From: Armillaria gallica
Lineage: Eukaryota; Basidiomycota; Agaricomycetes; Agaricales; Physalacriaceae
DNA length: 64,000 nucleotides
Reading direction: 5' to 3'
NCBI GenBank assembly: GCA_037576215.1
Contig: JBANDB010000005.1
Coordinates: 1,364,001-1,428,000 of the forward strand
The position numbers and the translations under genes were made by a program. Below, one piece after another: positions 1 through 12,639 of this stretch. The notes below the pieces were generated by a model, which saw only the letters and a list, made by a program, of their open reading frames with translations, had not been told where the DNA came from and ran no database searches. Position 1 is the first letter of the stretch. The number at the start of each line of letters is the position of its first letter.

Positions 1-167
1 ATCAGTCAAACCAAGTCAGGCACTTATAGATTGCAGATACAGAAGGGTGCTGTGGAGATGAACCTCTTCAATTGTAATTCTAGCATGATTGTAGCAATTA
101 CTACTATAGTATAACCAAATCTATTTCATACACCTATTCAACAACACCCTCAAATAGTAATTTCAGC

Positions 168-460
168 AAGCTGTCACTGATGAAGGAGGTGCTGTTCACA
201 TACCTGATGAGCAATTCTTTAACATCTTGGCTGTCTGTGGTGGACATGTCTCTAACCCTCTCACTGCTATTGAGCTTCATGACAAGTACATCTCTTTTGA
301 ACATCCTTTACTGATACAACCTCCCCAATAGCTGGTTTGGTGCTCACCAATGGCTTCTCTGGGGGGACACATAATAGATAATGTAGGTGTGCATACCTTT
401 CAAGCTAGCTATGAAAGACTGCAGCAGAATTACAAGGTAGCCCTGGTCATATTTCCAGAT
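168..460 (+). pseudogene. Possible coding remnant, unknown protein
   Basis: An open frame begins after a possible 3' splice site (TTTCAG near 168) and runs about 53 codons to an in-frame TAG near 330. The same frame then continues to about 460. Two neighbouring open segments in one frame suggest a decayed exon rather than chance, but I recognise no family. The hydrophobic, AT-rich frame that follows to about 870 looks like spurious coding. The feature may continue left of the window. Confidence 0.2.
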
Positions 461-779
461 ACCTCCAATTTGTATTGTGTTATCCATTTAATTTTTTTTG
501 TTTTGTTTCCGTGTTTGTACTATTTGTACTCTATCTTACATGTATATGTATGGTTGGATTGTGCTAACTATTTGTACTTTTTGCTTTCAATCTACATATG
601 GTATGTCACAACTAATGGTCATATCAGTGTCCATTGTGAGATAAGCTCTTGTGTCTGTCCCACTGTTGCTTTCCTGCAACATGTATCAGGAGTGGATAAG
701 CATCATTTCTTGTCTGCTGCCTTTCATCACCTCTTGTTCTCTCTTTTTAGGTTACTGTTCTTCCTTGTCATCCTCTATC

Positions 780-2104
780 TTGACATCTGGGAAGGGTCCA
801 AACACTGTCTCAAATCGACAAATGTCATTGAGGTATTGGATCAGGTGCAGGATATCTTTCCAGCTGTTTAGTATGTGTTTGACTGTCATCCTTGTACCTT
901 TGACACCCATAGCACATTGCAGTGTGTCATGTTCAGCTTGGTATGCGAGGCATCAGATAAGATAGTGGTGTACTGACTCGTTGGGATGCAAACACTTCAG
1001 GCATGCAGGAGATTTGATTTGGCATATGTTGAAGAGATGGCAATTCAGCCTGACATATCTGGTACAAAGCTGCATCAATATACTGGTGATTTTGTGTGGT
1101 AAGGAGGTGGCCAGCTTCCTGTACCAGCATGCAGCCTTCTGAGCAGATGCTGGGTCGATGGTTCAGAACTTGGAGAAGTGGGGTGACTTTCTCCAAGCTC
1201 TGACAGCTTTTTTTTTCTGCTCAGCATAGAACTCCCAGAGTAATAATGTCTTGTTGTGAGGTATCAGTTTATGTAATGGCACAGAGAGTTTTTGCAGCTT
1301 GCTCACATTGCCTCAGGCTGCCGCTTTCATTTTTACATCTGCTGCCTCATTTCTTGCAATTTCTTGGTGTCCTGGAACCCATTGAATCTTGATTTGCATT
1401 TTTGGATGTTGGTGTAGCACCATGTCAACTTGTTTGTGGAAGAGGTCGAGGATATGATGGGATAGTGCTGGCTATACCAGTCTTGTTGCTTGGATTGCTG
1501 CAGTGTTGTCAAGATTGATAGTTGCCATTTCAATGTTCCTCATGGTTTGTAGCGGCTCCAGACATAGTAAAAGCACTATTCCTTCTCCATCATATACCTC
1601 ATGTTTCTTCACCTCTCCTACTCTCACTCACAATGTCTTCACCCTTCTGTTGCCCTTGTAGACAACTGCTGCTGCTCCTATGCCTCTGTCAATCCTTGAT
1701 CCATCTCCATACATCTTGACTTCACTCCTGTCAGTTTGTTCCATGGCTATTGCCTTCTACATGAATTCTACTACCTCTACCTCTACTTTTGACTCCCAGT
1801 GTGGAGGGAATTGTACTGCCTTGATAGTCTCCAGTTTGTCCAGATACACCTCAAAGTCCTTTGTTATCTCATGGATTGAGGATCTGTGTCACTTGATATA
1901 TCATTTTGTTGCCTTCCATATCGTTTTGTGAAGCAGGTGCTCATGTGATAGGCATGCCATGCATGCCAATGCTCTGTGCCTATATACTTCCACCTGTCTC
2001 TGCATAGGGAGCAGATTGGCATGTATGTCTAGCACATCCGCCACTGTTGTATGTATAGCTCCCATGATCAGGATGGCTGCCCCAGATAAAAGATGCTCTT
2101 GCAA
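780..2104 (-). pseudogene. LINE remnant: RT C-terminal linker and RNase H
   Basis: Read on the minus strand, this is the 3' part of a non-LTR retrotransposon polyprotein. Near 2040-1930 lies the post-RT linker typical of fungal LINEs (DVLDIHANLLP, then a His/Arg-rich stretch). Near 1700 an RNase H core starts with MYGDGSRIDRGIGAAAV; it continues with INLDNTAAIQA near 1520 and IQWVPGHQEIARNEAAD near 1360, giving the D, D and H/N/D positions of LINE RNase H. A Cys/His-poor tail follows to about 780. TAG and TGA stops break the frame at several places (for example after ATRLV near 1473 and AAA near 1315), so it is dead. The RT palm and endonuclease are not in the window: 5'-truncated or lost. 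Confidence 0.75.
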
Positions 2105-2219
2105 GGCCTATCAACATGTCCTGAGGAAACAACATGAGCCTCTTTGTCAATCAGATGACACTATTTCAGGTGATGAGACCAGCAGGGGATTTTGTCCTCT
2201 TGGGCTATGCTAAGCTACT

Positions 2220-4820
2220 AACTTAACATGCCACAGCCCACTCTGATGTGGTACGAAAGACCAATTCCCACCTAGAGCTTCCTGTTCCCAGCCTGGTGCT
2301 TTATTTGACCATTGAAGATTGTATGGATCTGCAATCCAAGCTGGGTCCACTGCCTTGCTATGCTAGCTATGGACCCAAACCATGTTATGACTAACCACCT
2401 TCCTTTGCTGAAGCGAACTTCAGAGGAGGCTATAAGTGTCTTGTAACTGTGTTGGTCTCAGATAGTTTTTAAAAGCATTCCCTACTATTATAGTTGCCTA
2501 TCCCAAACCGAAAGTGGTGGGCCCTTTTATGAGATTTGGCAGATTTAATTTGGTGCATTGGAGCTTAGACACTTCCTCTGCAAACCTCCTTTGCCAAGGG
2601 AGGACTCCATTGCAAGTTTAACATCTAATTCCAACAATCAACCAAATGAGCTGAGCTTGGCTTATCAGCTGAAAGGAACCAGACCATGCCTGGTGGCAAA
2701 AGCCAGCCCAGACACACCCAAATCTTCAAGCAGAAATACTCTATCAGGAGAGGGGTACAGTTAACCATCATAAGTGGGCCCAGGACAGCATAGCAAGTCT
2801 GCTGAATCAACCTCCTTTGCTAAGGGAGGACTGCCCCAGTGTAGTTTATCATCAAGTTGTGGACACAGATGATGCCCAACCAGTCTGCTGATTTAATTTC
2901 CTTCACTAAGGGAGTACATCAGGTGACAAGAGCCATTTCATTTTCAGTCTATCTGAGTGTGAGTATAGCCAGGAAAGCTAGTGCAGAGCATTAGATGGGC
3001 CTCCTCTATCCAGTCTGAGTGGCAATTTTCACTATGGGAAAAAAGCTCGTGGTGGTGGTCAGAGTTCAAGGAGTGGTCCATCCATCCTCCATCCAATAAT
3101 GTACATCCAAGTCATTGATCAACCTTGTCTTTCCATCTGTTACAGACTTGAGCAATGGCACAGGAACTAGTACTCTTTCTGAACACAAAGTGCCAAAAAA
3201 ACCCCTAACTGATGCAGAACTTGAGAGTGAGGTAGAGCTATTGGTGATTACTGGAGAGAATGGTGAACAAAAGACCCACCACTAGGTTTAGCATCAACTG
3301 TTACTTGATGACCTTCTGGTCAGTGTATCCATTAGAAGGGACAACCATGGCATATTCACTCTAGGTGCAACAGTGTCTAGGCTTTATATCACAATGTCAG
3401 AGAAACTGACTTCCAATTTTTAATCATCATGGGAACCTTCATGTCTTCTTTACTTCATTTGCTATGGGCTATTGTTACTGCTTCCCCACTGCTGGGTTGA
3501 ACCAGTCATGTATTTTTAAAAAATGACCCTTCCCCAACACTTGATGTGAGCAAGTTCCAAAATCCATTAAGCATGTTCTAAATTTCTGACTAGACTCTTC
3601 TAGCCTAATTCTTCGGTCATTCATAATGTTCTTTGGCCAAGATAGTCATCCAATCTCACCATCATTGCTCTCATTGAGACCTGCTGACTTCTCAAAATGC
3701 TGTTCTTATCAATAGGGTGAGTTTCTCCAGATATCCTGTAGAATCTACTTAATCTGGTCTACAGGGGCTAAAGATGGTCAGTCCTCTACACTATGCATGG
3801 GTTTGGTGCATGGATTCCTTTATTTATTGAACACCTCTCAAAGTAACCAAGGTCATCAAAGGGAAGTTGACTCTTGAAAGTCAAATTAGCTGTAGTAACA
3901 TGTATTTATAGGCTCTCAGTTTGGCAGTATTGACCTAAATACAACAGCAGTCATTGACATGAAATGAAACATGGCTGACACCCTCATTACAGCAGGATGT
4001 GCATTGCCCTACTATTCCATACAGATCATAGACACAGAGACAATGTTTCCCATTCATGGTTTAAAGGCCACACCTTGGTGCCAAAATTGATATGTTGGGA
4101 TCCTATGCATCTATCCATACTAATGGTCGGTGATGTGCTCAGTAACAGCAAGTAGCAAAAGGACTAGTAAAGGGCAATGAACATTAACAACACTAAACCT
4201 AACACTAACTCTCCACTTATCACCAATGTATTGAATTTGGGTGTTACCAGTACAATAGAAGCACTCTGCAGACTTCAATAATCAAGGAAAGTTGTTTAAA
4301 GATGTTTTATATGTTACTAGTGAGCTATACAAGTGTACTACTCGCACTAGTAGGGTTAGTAAGACACAATTGAGTGAATAGTGACTTGGTTTGAGCTACT
4401 GCACTTGCTCTGACTAGGACTGCTTCAAACTAGTGGCTCTCTTGGCTCTATACTGCTTCCTACAAGTGATAAACACTTGACTAGTCACACTCTGGACTGA
4501 CTAGTGGTGCTCTTGGCCTAAGAATAATACTTTAAACTTGGAGAACTTGCTTGAACTAACTTCAAAACACTCTTGACCTTTGCAGGACATGAAAGATTGC
4601 CCTAAGACACTTCAATTCACTCAATGCTATGGGTAACTTAGTGACTAGTTGCTGCTTCATTGAGGTTAAGCACAAAAGCCTTTAATTGGGGCACTAGATA
4701 CTGACTAGTAGGTCACAATTGTGGGAATGGCTTGCCTGGCCCATATGTGCACCTATTCTACTACTTATATACTAACAATCAAGGTACCATCAACATATAA
4801 ATAACTGGCTAAAGGGGTAT
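2220..4820. other. No gene recognised; CpG-poor decayed DNA
   Basis: No convincing coding region. One small pattern: a short near-palindromic motif of the form CCTTTGCYAAGGGAGGA occurs near 2586 and 2813, with a looser copy near 2900. The stretch 4300-4800, rich in CTAGT, resembles old LTR or transposon DNA but I could not pair it with a partner. Confidence 0.3.
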
Positions 4821-5224
4821 TGTTAGATCCAAACTCCAACCAAGAGTAAACAATGGCTGTCTCACATTCAGGCAGTCACCATTGAGTCTCAGAGCAAGAG
4901 GAGATAAGGCTAATATCTTAGTCTTAGCAAGGAATTAAGTGGTAGGAGTTTGGTATGAATAAACGTTAGCTCAAAGCTGGAGAATATACAGTGAGAGCTA
5001 CACTACTTATATACTAAAAGTGAGGGTCTAATAATAAATGTACAGTGAGAGAAGGAAGTAGAAACATGCATAAGGTGAATGATAAGTGAATGAAAGATGA
5101 ACAGTTGTTTGGTTGCATTGTGGTGAACAGTCTGGACTCCTAAAGATAAGATAAATGCTGAAGATAAGATAGATGCTAAAGTGCTTATGAAAGAAAAGAT
5201 GAATAAAATGAATAAACTATAACA
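4821..5224 (-). repeat. 3' LTR of Gypsy copy 1
   Basis: 404 bp, matching 12210-12613 over its full length with scattered differences, mostly transitions. The inner edge abuts a purine tract (minus strand GAGGGGG) in the preceding ~12 bases, as expected for plus-strand priming. Confidence 0.93.
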
Positions 5225-5234
5225 TTACCCCCTC

Positions 5235-8200
5235 ATTAATGCAGGTGTCCCAACTGCTGTTAGCTTGCTTCCCCTCCATTCAGCTTGACATGCTCATCAT
5301 ACCAATTAATTTCTCAGTAATGGTCAAAAAGCTTTGTGTATTGTGGTAATTCATGTTCGAAATACCATGTTTTGGCTGCTGGTCCATATATTGGGCTGTC
5401 TGCAGGTTGCACAAGATATTGCCATCCCTCTCATGGTCCCCAATGCTCTCCATCTGGTCATTCAGTGGTGATGATGATGGTTGCATCTGGCTTGTCAGTG
5501 GCAATGAGGTCAATGTGCTCAGCCAGGAATTCTTCGATGAGTTTATCAGTATTCATATGATTATCTCATACCCAGCTGTTCAATTCTGGTCCATACTCCT
5601 TCCATTTGACGAAGTAATCAGTTACTCTTCTGGGCAGTTCCCCTGCCTTTCCTCTGATCTTGCGAATTCTGCTGTCCAGGACCTTTTTGACTTTATAATG
5701 TTCTTCATTGTCAACAAGGTCTGGCAGTGGTGGAGGTAGCTGTTCTTTATTAGGGAATGCTGGAGGGTTATATGGGGTAAGGAGTACTTTGTTGAATGTT
5801 GGGTGGATGCACCAGTTCACCAGGAGTCTGAGTGTATATGCAGATGCTTCTTTTTTGGCTTTGATCTTGAAGGGGCAAGTGTATTTGTCGTTAAGTTTTT
5901 TCTTGGGGTGAGGGAGACATAGGTTTGTCCTGTCGAGCCAGACTTTGTCACCTACTTTGTATTTGATGGCTGGGTGCTTTTTCTTGTCATATTGCACTTT
6001 CATCTGGATGGTGGCTTTTTCGAGAGACCATTTGGCAGTGGTGTGAATTTCTTGCATTTTGGAGATGAAGGTGGTAGAAGCAGGGGTTCAGAAAGAAGCT
6101 GCAGGTCTTGAGCCTGGTAGTACAGCAGGATTGTAGCCATAGTTGACTTCAAAAGGGCTTTTGCCCATGGAGGAATGCATTTGGTTATTATATGCAAAGG
6201 CAGCAAGGGAGAGCCATTTAGCCCAATCAGTCTGGAGGTGGTTAATGAAGATACATAGATACTTTTCGATCTCCTGGTTGACTTGTTCAGTTTGCTCATC
6301 AGTTTGAGGATGAAAGGCAGTTGATGCATTGCCCTTGATCTGGAGAAGATTGTAGAGATCTTTCATGAATTTGGAGACAAACATAGTTCCTCAGTCAGAG
6401 ATGACTACCTGTGGTATCCCATGTTTGGTGTATACTTCGTCACGTAAGATCTTCACTCATCCTTCTGATGAAAGTTCTGTGGAGCATGCGACAGGAATGA
6501 TTTCCTTAGAGAAGTGGTCTACAATCATAATGATCACATCATAGCCATTGCTCTCTGGTAACCCAGTAATCATGTCCACAGATATGTGGGTCCAGGGTCA
6601 TAATGGTACTTCATTGGGATGAAGGGGTGCTGCTTTCACCTGATTGCTTGTTTTTGTTCATTGGCAGGTTTTGCAGGCATGAACGTAAGCTTCAATATTC
6701 TTTTTCATCTTTGGCCACCAGAATTCTTGTAACACAAGTTCCTTGGTTTTTTCAATATCTGGGTGCCTGACAGTGATATGATCATATGATCATTCAATGA
6801 TTTCTCCTTGAAGAGCATGATCTTGAGAGACATAAATCCTGTTGTCATATCAAATGAGTCCCTCATTCAGCTTCATTCCCCTGTTATGGTTGAGGGATCC
6901 TGTAACAGTGTTGTCCCATAAGTGAATATTTTGGGTGGCAGCATTAATTTGTTGGTGGGTCTCCTCAATCGTGGGCATGATCATGGCTTTGAAGTGTTCA
7001 GAGTGAGGACTACAACCTGATCATTATTGTCTTTCCCTTGATCATGATCTGCTCATTGACTGAGAAGGTTGGCCTTCTTGTTTGTGGTCCCAGTCTTGTA
7101 GTGAAGGGTGAAGTGATATTCTGCCAATTTGGTAATCCAATGAGCTTGTCATCGGTTTACTTTCTGAGGCTTTCAGAAATACTGGAGATTTTGGTGATCA
7201 GTCCAGATCTCAAAATCCTGAGAAGCACCCATGAGGTAGTGTCTCTATTCTTTGAGCACAAGTATGATGGTGAGGAATTCTTTGTCATAGATTTCGTAGT
7301 TTCATTCCATGACTGAGAGTGATTTTGATAGGAATGAAACTAGTCTCCATTTTCTGTCCTGCTCTTAGGATAAAACTGCACCTACTGCCCTCTCGCTGGA
7401 ATCCACTTGCATGCAGAATTTGCCCTTGTTGGTTGGTATCACAAGAATGACATCTTCTGCTAGTTGCTTTTTTAATTGTTTGAATGCCTCCTGCTGAGCC
7501 CTTCCCCATTCCCATGCATCATTACCTGTCAATTGAGTCATTGGTTTTACAATCTTGCTATAGTTTTTAATAAAACACCTGTAGAAGTTGGTGAACTCTA
7601 GAAATGACTGAAGTTCCTTCTTCTTAGTAGGTGTGGGCCATTCGATGATGCCTTTAACTTTGACAGGGTCCATGCAAATGCTTCCTTTGCTGATGATGAC
7701 TCTCAAGTACTCTGTTTCCAGGACTTTGAACTTGCATTTCTCAGCTTTAAGGAATAGTTTGTGCTTCCTTAAGGTCTTTAAGACTTCTCATGTGATCTGA
7801 TGATGCTCCTCCTTTGTCTTGGACATAATGAGGATATTGTCAAGGTAAATGGTTACTGCCCCTGACGTGATGAGGTCTTTGAAGATGTCATTCATCATCC
7901 ATTGCAAGGTGGTGGGTGAATTGGTGAGTCCAAAGAACATGACCGTGGGTTCATACAGGCCTCGATTAGTCCTGAATTCCACCTTCCACTTGTCCCTGGA
8001 TTTGATATGAACATTATTGTAACCCTATCAAACATCCAGCTTGGAGAAGTATTTGGCACCTCATAGCTTGTCCATGAGCTCAGAGATTAAGGGAAGAGAA
8101 TAGTGATTCTTGATCATCATCTCATTATGCTTCTGATAATCTTGGACAGGTCATAGTTTGCCATCCTTCTTTTTGACAAAAAAGAATGGTGAAGCCATAG

Positions 8201-9130
8201 GAGACTTGGATGGACATATCCTTCTGCTGGAGAGGTTTTCATCAAGGAATTTATCTAGCTTTTCTTGTTCAGCATGGTTAAGTGGGTAGACCTTGCAGTC
8301 AAGATTGGCATTTGCATTTGGAATAAGTTCGATGGCATGGTCCCATGGTTTGGATTCAGGGAGTTCATCAAAGTTGTCCTTGTCAAACAAGTCTTTGAAG
8401 TCTCTGCACCACTTGGGTATCATTTCTTTGAACATTTTTGCCTTCTTTTCTGTATTGGCTTTAGCCACAAGATCATTTGCTACATGCCTCATTGCTCTAA
8501 TTCTGATTGCTTCCTCAAAGCTGATTGCAAGAATGGTGTCTCCTTCCTCCAGCTCCTTGTCCCACTTGTCATATGGATCTGCATCTGGTAATACAATGGG
8601 TGTATGATGGCACTGACATCAGATGAAGGTTATCTTTCCAGTTTGCCAATTGATCAGTGAGTTGTGCCTGGCCAGCCAATTATGCTCAAGGAAGATGGTG
8701 CAATCTTTGAGGTCAGTGACAGCAAGATTGATCTGCTCAGCATTGTCTCCAATCTTGATGCATACTTCTGCAAAGGCGGTGATCTGCTCTGAGCTGTTCT
8801 TTGATCCATCTGCATTATAGACTGTGATCAGGGCTGCAGTTGCTTGAGTGGGAATGTTGTGTTTTTCAACAAATGCTCAGCTAATGGCACTACTCATGCA
8901 GCCACTATCGACCAGGGCAGTGGTGGATATTTGGGTTATGTTTTCTAGCATCTCGACTTGAACATTGATTACCAGATCCTTCCTGCTTCCACTAAGTTGA
9001 CAGATGTATCACCTTGGTTGTTGCAACTCCTCCATCCAGTCTAGGACTCTAATGTGTTCCAAACTGCATAGCCCTTCAATCATCTCATCAACTACTTCCT
9101 CTGCTCGCACCTTATGAATCCAATTCTTTA
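5235..9130 (-). pseudogene. Gypsy copy 1 pol (PR-RT-RH-IN-chromodomain)
   Basis: Degenerate pol polyprotein in one dominant minus-strand frame. Protease: LVDSGCMSSAIS near 8930. RT: KSPMASPFFFVKKKDGKL near 8200, then FGLTNSPTTLQWMMNDIFKD near 7910 and YLDNILI near 7840 (YLDN where YxDD is expected). Tether and RNase H follow: VDSSERAVGAVLS near 7390, NYEIYDKE near 7300, IWTDHQN near 7200. Integrase: remnants from about 6720, with FHPQTDEQTEQVNQEIEKYL near 6290. Chromodomain: DYFVKWKEYGPELNSW near 5600. A tail with PDGEHWGP near 5450 reaches the purine tract. At least ten in-frame stops, mostly TGA at positions where copy 2 or the family has arginine. Non-functional. Confidence 0.9.
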
Positions 9131-9649
9131 GGGGTCTCTTGCACAGGGTCGCTTGCGTTTGAGGTCCCCTTCAAGGGTTCTTCGGTCATATGCTTCACTG
9201 GAGCCTCCTGTTGGATAGGAGATTTAAACTCTGGTTTCCTTGCGGTTGTCTGTGTTTCCAAAGGAGGTTTTGCTGTAGCTATTCCCTCTAAACTTCTGAT
9301 GAGGTTGGGGCTCCATGCAGCTGCTTCATCAGGGGAGGGGGAGGGGGCGCTAAGCGCTTGGTCCCCTCCCCCATCTGGTCACACTGTTATGGTGGGTGGT
9401 GATATGGTGATCACCTTTTTGTTTAATGTGTTTGCTCGTAATGAGTTACTTGCCAAATGTTTAGCCAGTCATGTTTCTGGCAAACTAGCCATTTTGGCAT
9501 GCTGTTTTGATTCTTGCTTAGTTTCTGGTCTGGAAGTCATAAAGTCATGGGCAGGTATATTCAAATGTGCATTTGTAACTACAGAAATATCATAAGTCTG
9601 ACTAGCAGGCAATGAGTGCATACCAGATGAAGCTAAGTCCTTAGCTGAG

Positions 9650-12165
9650 CAAGTCAAATTGCTTACTGCTCAGCGCCATCTTTTACCTCCTCAATCTTTG
9701 AGTCTGTCTTTTCCTCCATTGCATGGTGGTCCCAGTAATAATTGAACTGTTGTAGTGCCTCTTCTCTTGTCTTGAGACTATCGGGACAGTCATGCTTAAA
9801 GTGTCCAATTTTCCCACATCAGTAACACTTTGCCTTGGCACATGCCCTGTCAATATCCATTGGCATGCCCTGTCCTCCATAAGTTATGCTAGTCGCCGTA
9901 TTTTTCTCTGGTGTTGCTGTTGACTGCTGACTACCCTTCTGGGGCATAGTTGTCTTCTGAGTCTGAGACCTGGTGTCAGCCAGTCTCACACCTGCCATGC
10001 CTTCTGCCTTCTTGAGTCACCAGTTGTAATCAATGCAGAAAAGTTGGCTCTTCCATTCAGGGTAAGTGGTCAGCACCATTCCATCTCCTGCATATATGGT
10101 GTTCTTGCTTGTCTTGCAGCAGGCCTTCTTGACTTGTGCTTTCATCATCTGATTGTTGCCAAGAATTCCAGCATCGAATGCCAACACCTCAAATTGCTGG
10201 AAGAACAAGTCGCCATTGGAAAAGTTCACCTGGCAGAGCTTTTCCCATTGGGCATACTTGATCTCAGTGTTGGAATCTTTCCAGAACCAGTTCCTGACTT
10301 CCTGTATGAAGACAGCATAGTCTGGGTAGACTTGGTCTCCATTCTGGTTCCTCCCAAGTTCTCTGGTGATTAGCTCCCACTAGATTTGAGCTTCTCCTTC
10401 AAACTGGGTGGCACAAAAGATCACCTTATGAGGGTGATGTCAAAAGTACTGGTTGAAGATGGAGAAGTATATGTCACACTGGGAGAAGAAGTGTGTGATG
10501 TCATTCGAATCATCTTTGAAGTTGCCTGGTTCCTTGGCGATGTTTGGTTTCAGGTTTCCCCAGAGTCCTGGGTTGGCAGTGGTCAATACCTAGGGTGTGG
10601 GTGGATCAGGGGGCTCTGGCAGTGAAGGGTGTCAAGGAGCTGCCCATAGCTGAGGGACAACAGGCAGATTGGGAGGTGGCTGGGGCAGTTGGGTGGGCAG
10701 GTTAGTTGGTGGAGGCTGGTTTGGTAGATTCAATAGTCCTGTGCTGCTCCCTCCTACACTGGCAAAGAGCCTGGGTGGTCCATAGGTTCCTGGGGGTGCC
10801 TGTCCACATGGGTAGGAGTACCTCAGCATCTCAGCCCATTTCAGTGGTACAGGTGGTTCATCCGGCATTGGTTCTGGAGTGTAAACAATTGGGGGTATCT
10901 CGATTTCTGGTCATTTATAGTGGGACACCACCTGGATGAGTTCGTCAGGATGAATCAAGTTGTACATTAGGCAGGCGAAATATCCTGCTTTCTCCTGTAA
11001 TATATAATCAAACTGATAGTGGAAATAGTCGATCCCTGCTGGGGTTTTTGCCCAGGTGGAATCTGCTAGTAACTCATAGACGAAGTGGTTAAATAAATCA
11101 AGATAAGTGGCTTAGGATAGAATCTTCAGGGTTTGCACCAGCTTCCCTGTTGAAAGGAGGTAGATGGTACTGGCTAAAGCTGTGGGGAATCCAGGCATCA
11201 TTTCTATCAGTGTCTGGCTGGAGCAACAGGAGTGGGAACAGGGATGGGCTTTCTCTATGGATTCTGTTGACATACTCCTTCTTGGGTCAGAGTCACTATC
11301 CTTGCTTGGCCAGTATCCGATCCTGGATGTCTCGCTGAATTGGTTGAGTGGTGGATCTCATCGCTCAAGTAACTTGTGGAGTCTGGCAGGCTCTTTGGGT
11401 AATGGGCTTCAGTTCTGACAGGGAATGGTGGCTCAACTGGGTCCCAGGGTTCATTTAGAGACTTGGAAGGCTGGTCCCAATTGGTGACTGTGGGGTATTC
11501 TGAGATGACTCTCATAAGATAATCAGAGAAGTAGGCACTAAGTGGAAGGGTGAGATTATTCCAGAGATCATCTGGGTTGAACCAGGCATGCAGGGGGGAG
11601 GGGGTTGGTGGATCTGGTGCTCTTGCACTCCCATTATGGTTGACAGTACTATGCTCAGGAGTAGGAGGTCTGCTAAAATAGCTGTTGCCTAGCATAAATC
11701 TAACAAGCTGCTCTTTAAGGGCTCCAGGGGAAAGGGGAGAGGGAGATCAAACAACATAGGGGATAGAGATGGCACTGCTGGAGCTTGTTGTTAGTGAAAG
11801 GTTGATGAATGGGACATGTCCTCTGGGAGGGGTGGAAGGTCTTCTTTCTTGAACATTGCCAGAATCTTCTCCAGGAATATCCTCCTCTGTCCTCCCACTG
11901 TTCAACCAAGGGAGCTGACTGAGGGTTAACACTCAGTCACTAGGTAAGGGTGGGTGGAGGTGGACTGGCTGTAGCTGGAGTGGGCTGACATTATTAGGGA
12001 TAGAGGGTAGAAATGCTGATTGACAGTTGAAGGGGGATTATAGTTGTTAACATCTGCAGGAGGAGTTCTCCTGTAAGGTCATACAGCTAGGATGATGGCT
12101 GCTATGAAAAGGGTGCTGCCTATGCCTATAAAGATGGCGAAAAGTACTGTATCAGTAGTGTTTGT
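9650..12165 (-). pseudogene. Gypsy copy 1 gag with N-terminal hydrophobic segment
   Basis: Degenerate gag region between the primer-binding site and pol. About 45 nt after the PBS, codons at 12150-12082 encode a run of over 20 hydrophobic residues (TVLFAIFIGIGSTLFIAA.., followed by basic residues after a TGA), a plausible transmembrane segment. A proline-rich region follows (12000-10650). A capsid-like part near 10230-10020 contains TTYPEWKSQLF. A zinc knuckle lies at 9827-9786: C-Y-stop-C-GKIGHFKHDC, where the TGA sits at a usual arginine of the CX2CX4HX4C motif. Many stops and frameshifts; no start codon could be fixed. Confidence 0.7.
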
Positions 12166-12196
12166 TATGAAAGCTCTGATTAAGGAGCAGTAAGAA

Positions 12197-12209
12197 GCTT
12201 CAAGCTAAT
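12197..12209 (-). promoter_or_regulatory. Putative self-priming PBS of Gypsy copy 1
   Basis: Directly inside the 5' LTR. Minus-strand sequence ATTAGCTTGAAGC can pair with GCTTTGAGCTAAC in the LTR (12354-12367) over 12 positions, two of them G-U wobbles. It does not begin with TGG, so a tRNA 3'-CCA primer is unlikely. Tf1/sushi-type chromoviruses are known to self-prime in this way; application here is inference. Confidence 0.5.
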
Positions 12210-12613
12210 TGTTAGACTCGAACTCCAATCAAGAGTAAACAACAGCTGTCTTGCATTTGGGCAGTCACCGTTGAGTCTCAGAGCAAGAGAAGATAAGGCT
12301 AATGTCTTAGTCTTAGCAAGGAATTAAGTGGTAGGAGTTTGGTATGAATAAATGTTAGCTCAAAGCTAGAGAATATACAGTGAGAGCTACACTACTTATA
12401 TACTAAAAGTGAGGGTCTAATAATAAATGTACAGTGAGAGAAGGAAGTAGAAACATGCATAAGGTGAATGATAAGTGAATAAAAGATGAACAGTTGTTCA
12501 GTTGCATTATGGTGAATGGTCTGGACTCCTAAAGATAAGATAAATGCTGAAGATAAGATAGATGCTGAAGCACTTATGAAAGAAAAGATGAATAAAATGA
12601 ATAAACCATAACA
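12210..12613 (-). repeat. 5' LTR of Gypsy copy 1
   Basis: 404 bp, the partner of 4821-5224. In element orientation it holds a TATA box (GTATATAAG, minus strand 12403-12395). About 30 nt downstream lies the block AGCTTTGAGCTAAC (12367-12354), complementary to the PBS, which places the likely transcript start there. Confidence 0.93.
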
Positions 12614-12639
12614 GCTCTTCTCAGTCATTCAATGGATGA

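Larger units (their letters stand above)
4821..12613 (-). mobile_element. Ty3/Gypsy chromovirus, copy 1 (old, degenerate)
   Basis: A 7.8-kb LTR retrotransposon on the minus strand, bounded by two 404-bp direct LTRs (4821-5224 and 12210-12613) that begin TGTTA and end TAACA in both orientations. Order in element direction: 5' LTR, primer-binding site, hydrophobic leader segment, gag with a CCHC knuckle, protease, RT, RNase H, integrase, chromodomain, purine tract (GAGGGGG, adjacent to 5224), 3' LTR. The 5-bp flanks (GGTAT at 4816-4820, GCTCT at 12614-12618) do not match, so the target duplication has decayed or the ends were rearranged. All ORFs are broken. It is related to, but clearly diverged from, the Gypsy at 24.8-40.0 kb. 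Confidence 0.92.

Noticed and set aside
350..965. Overlapping plus-strand ORFs of 173 and 104 codons
   Set aside because: The distal part is antisense to the LINE remnant or AT-rich and hydrophobic; only the proximal part near 168-460 was kept as a weak coding candidate.
4816..12618. Target-site duplication of Gypsy copy 1
   Set aside because: Flanking pentamers GGTAT and GCTCT do not match.
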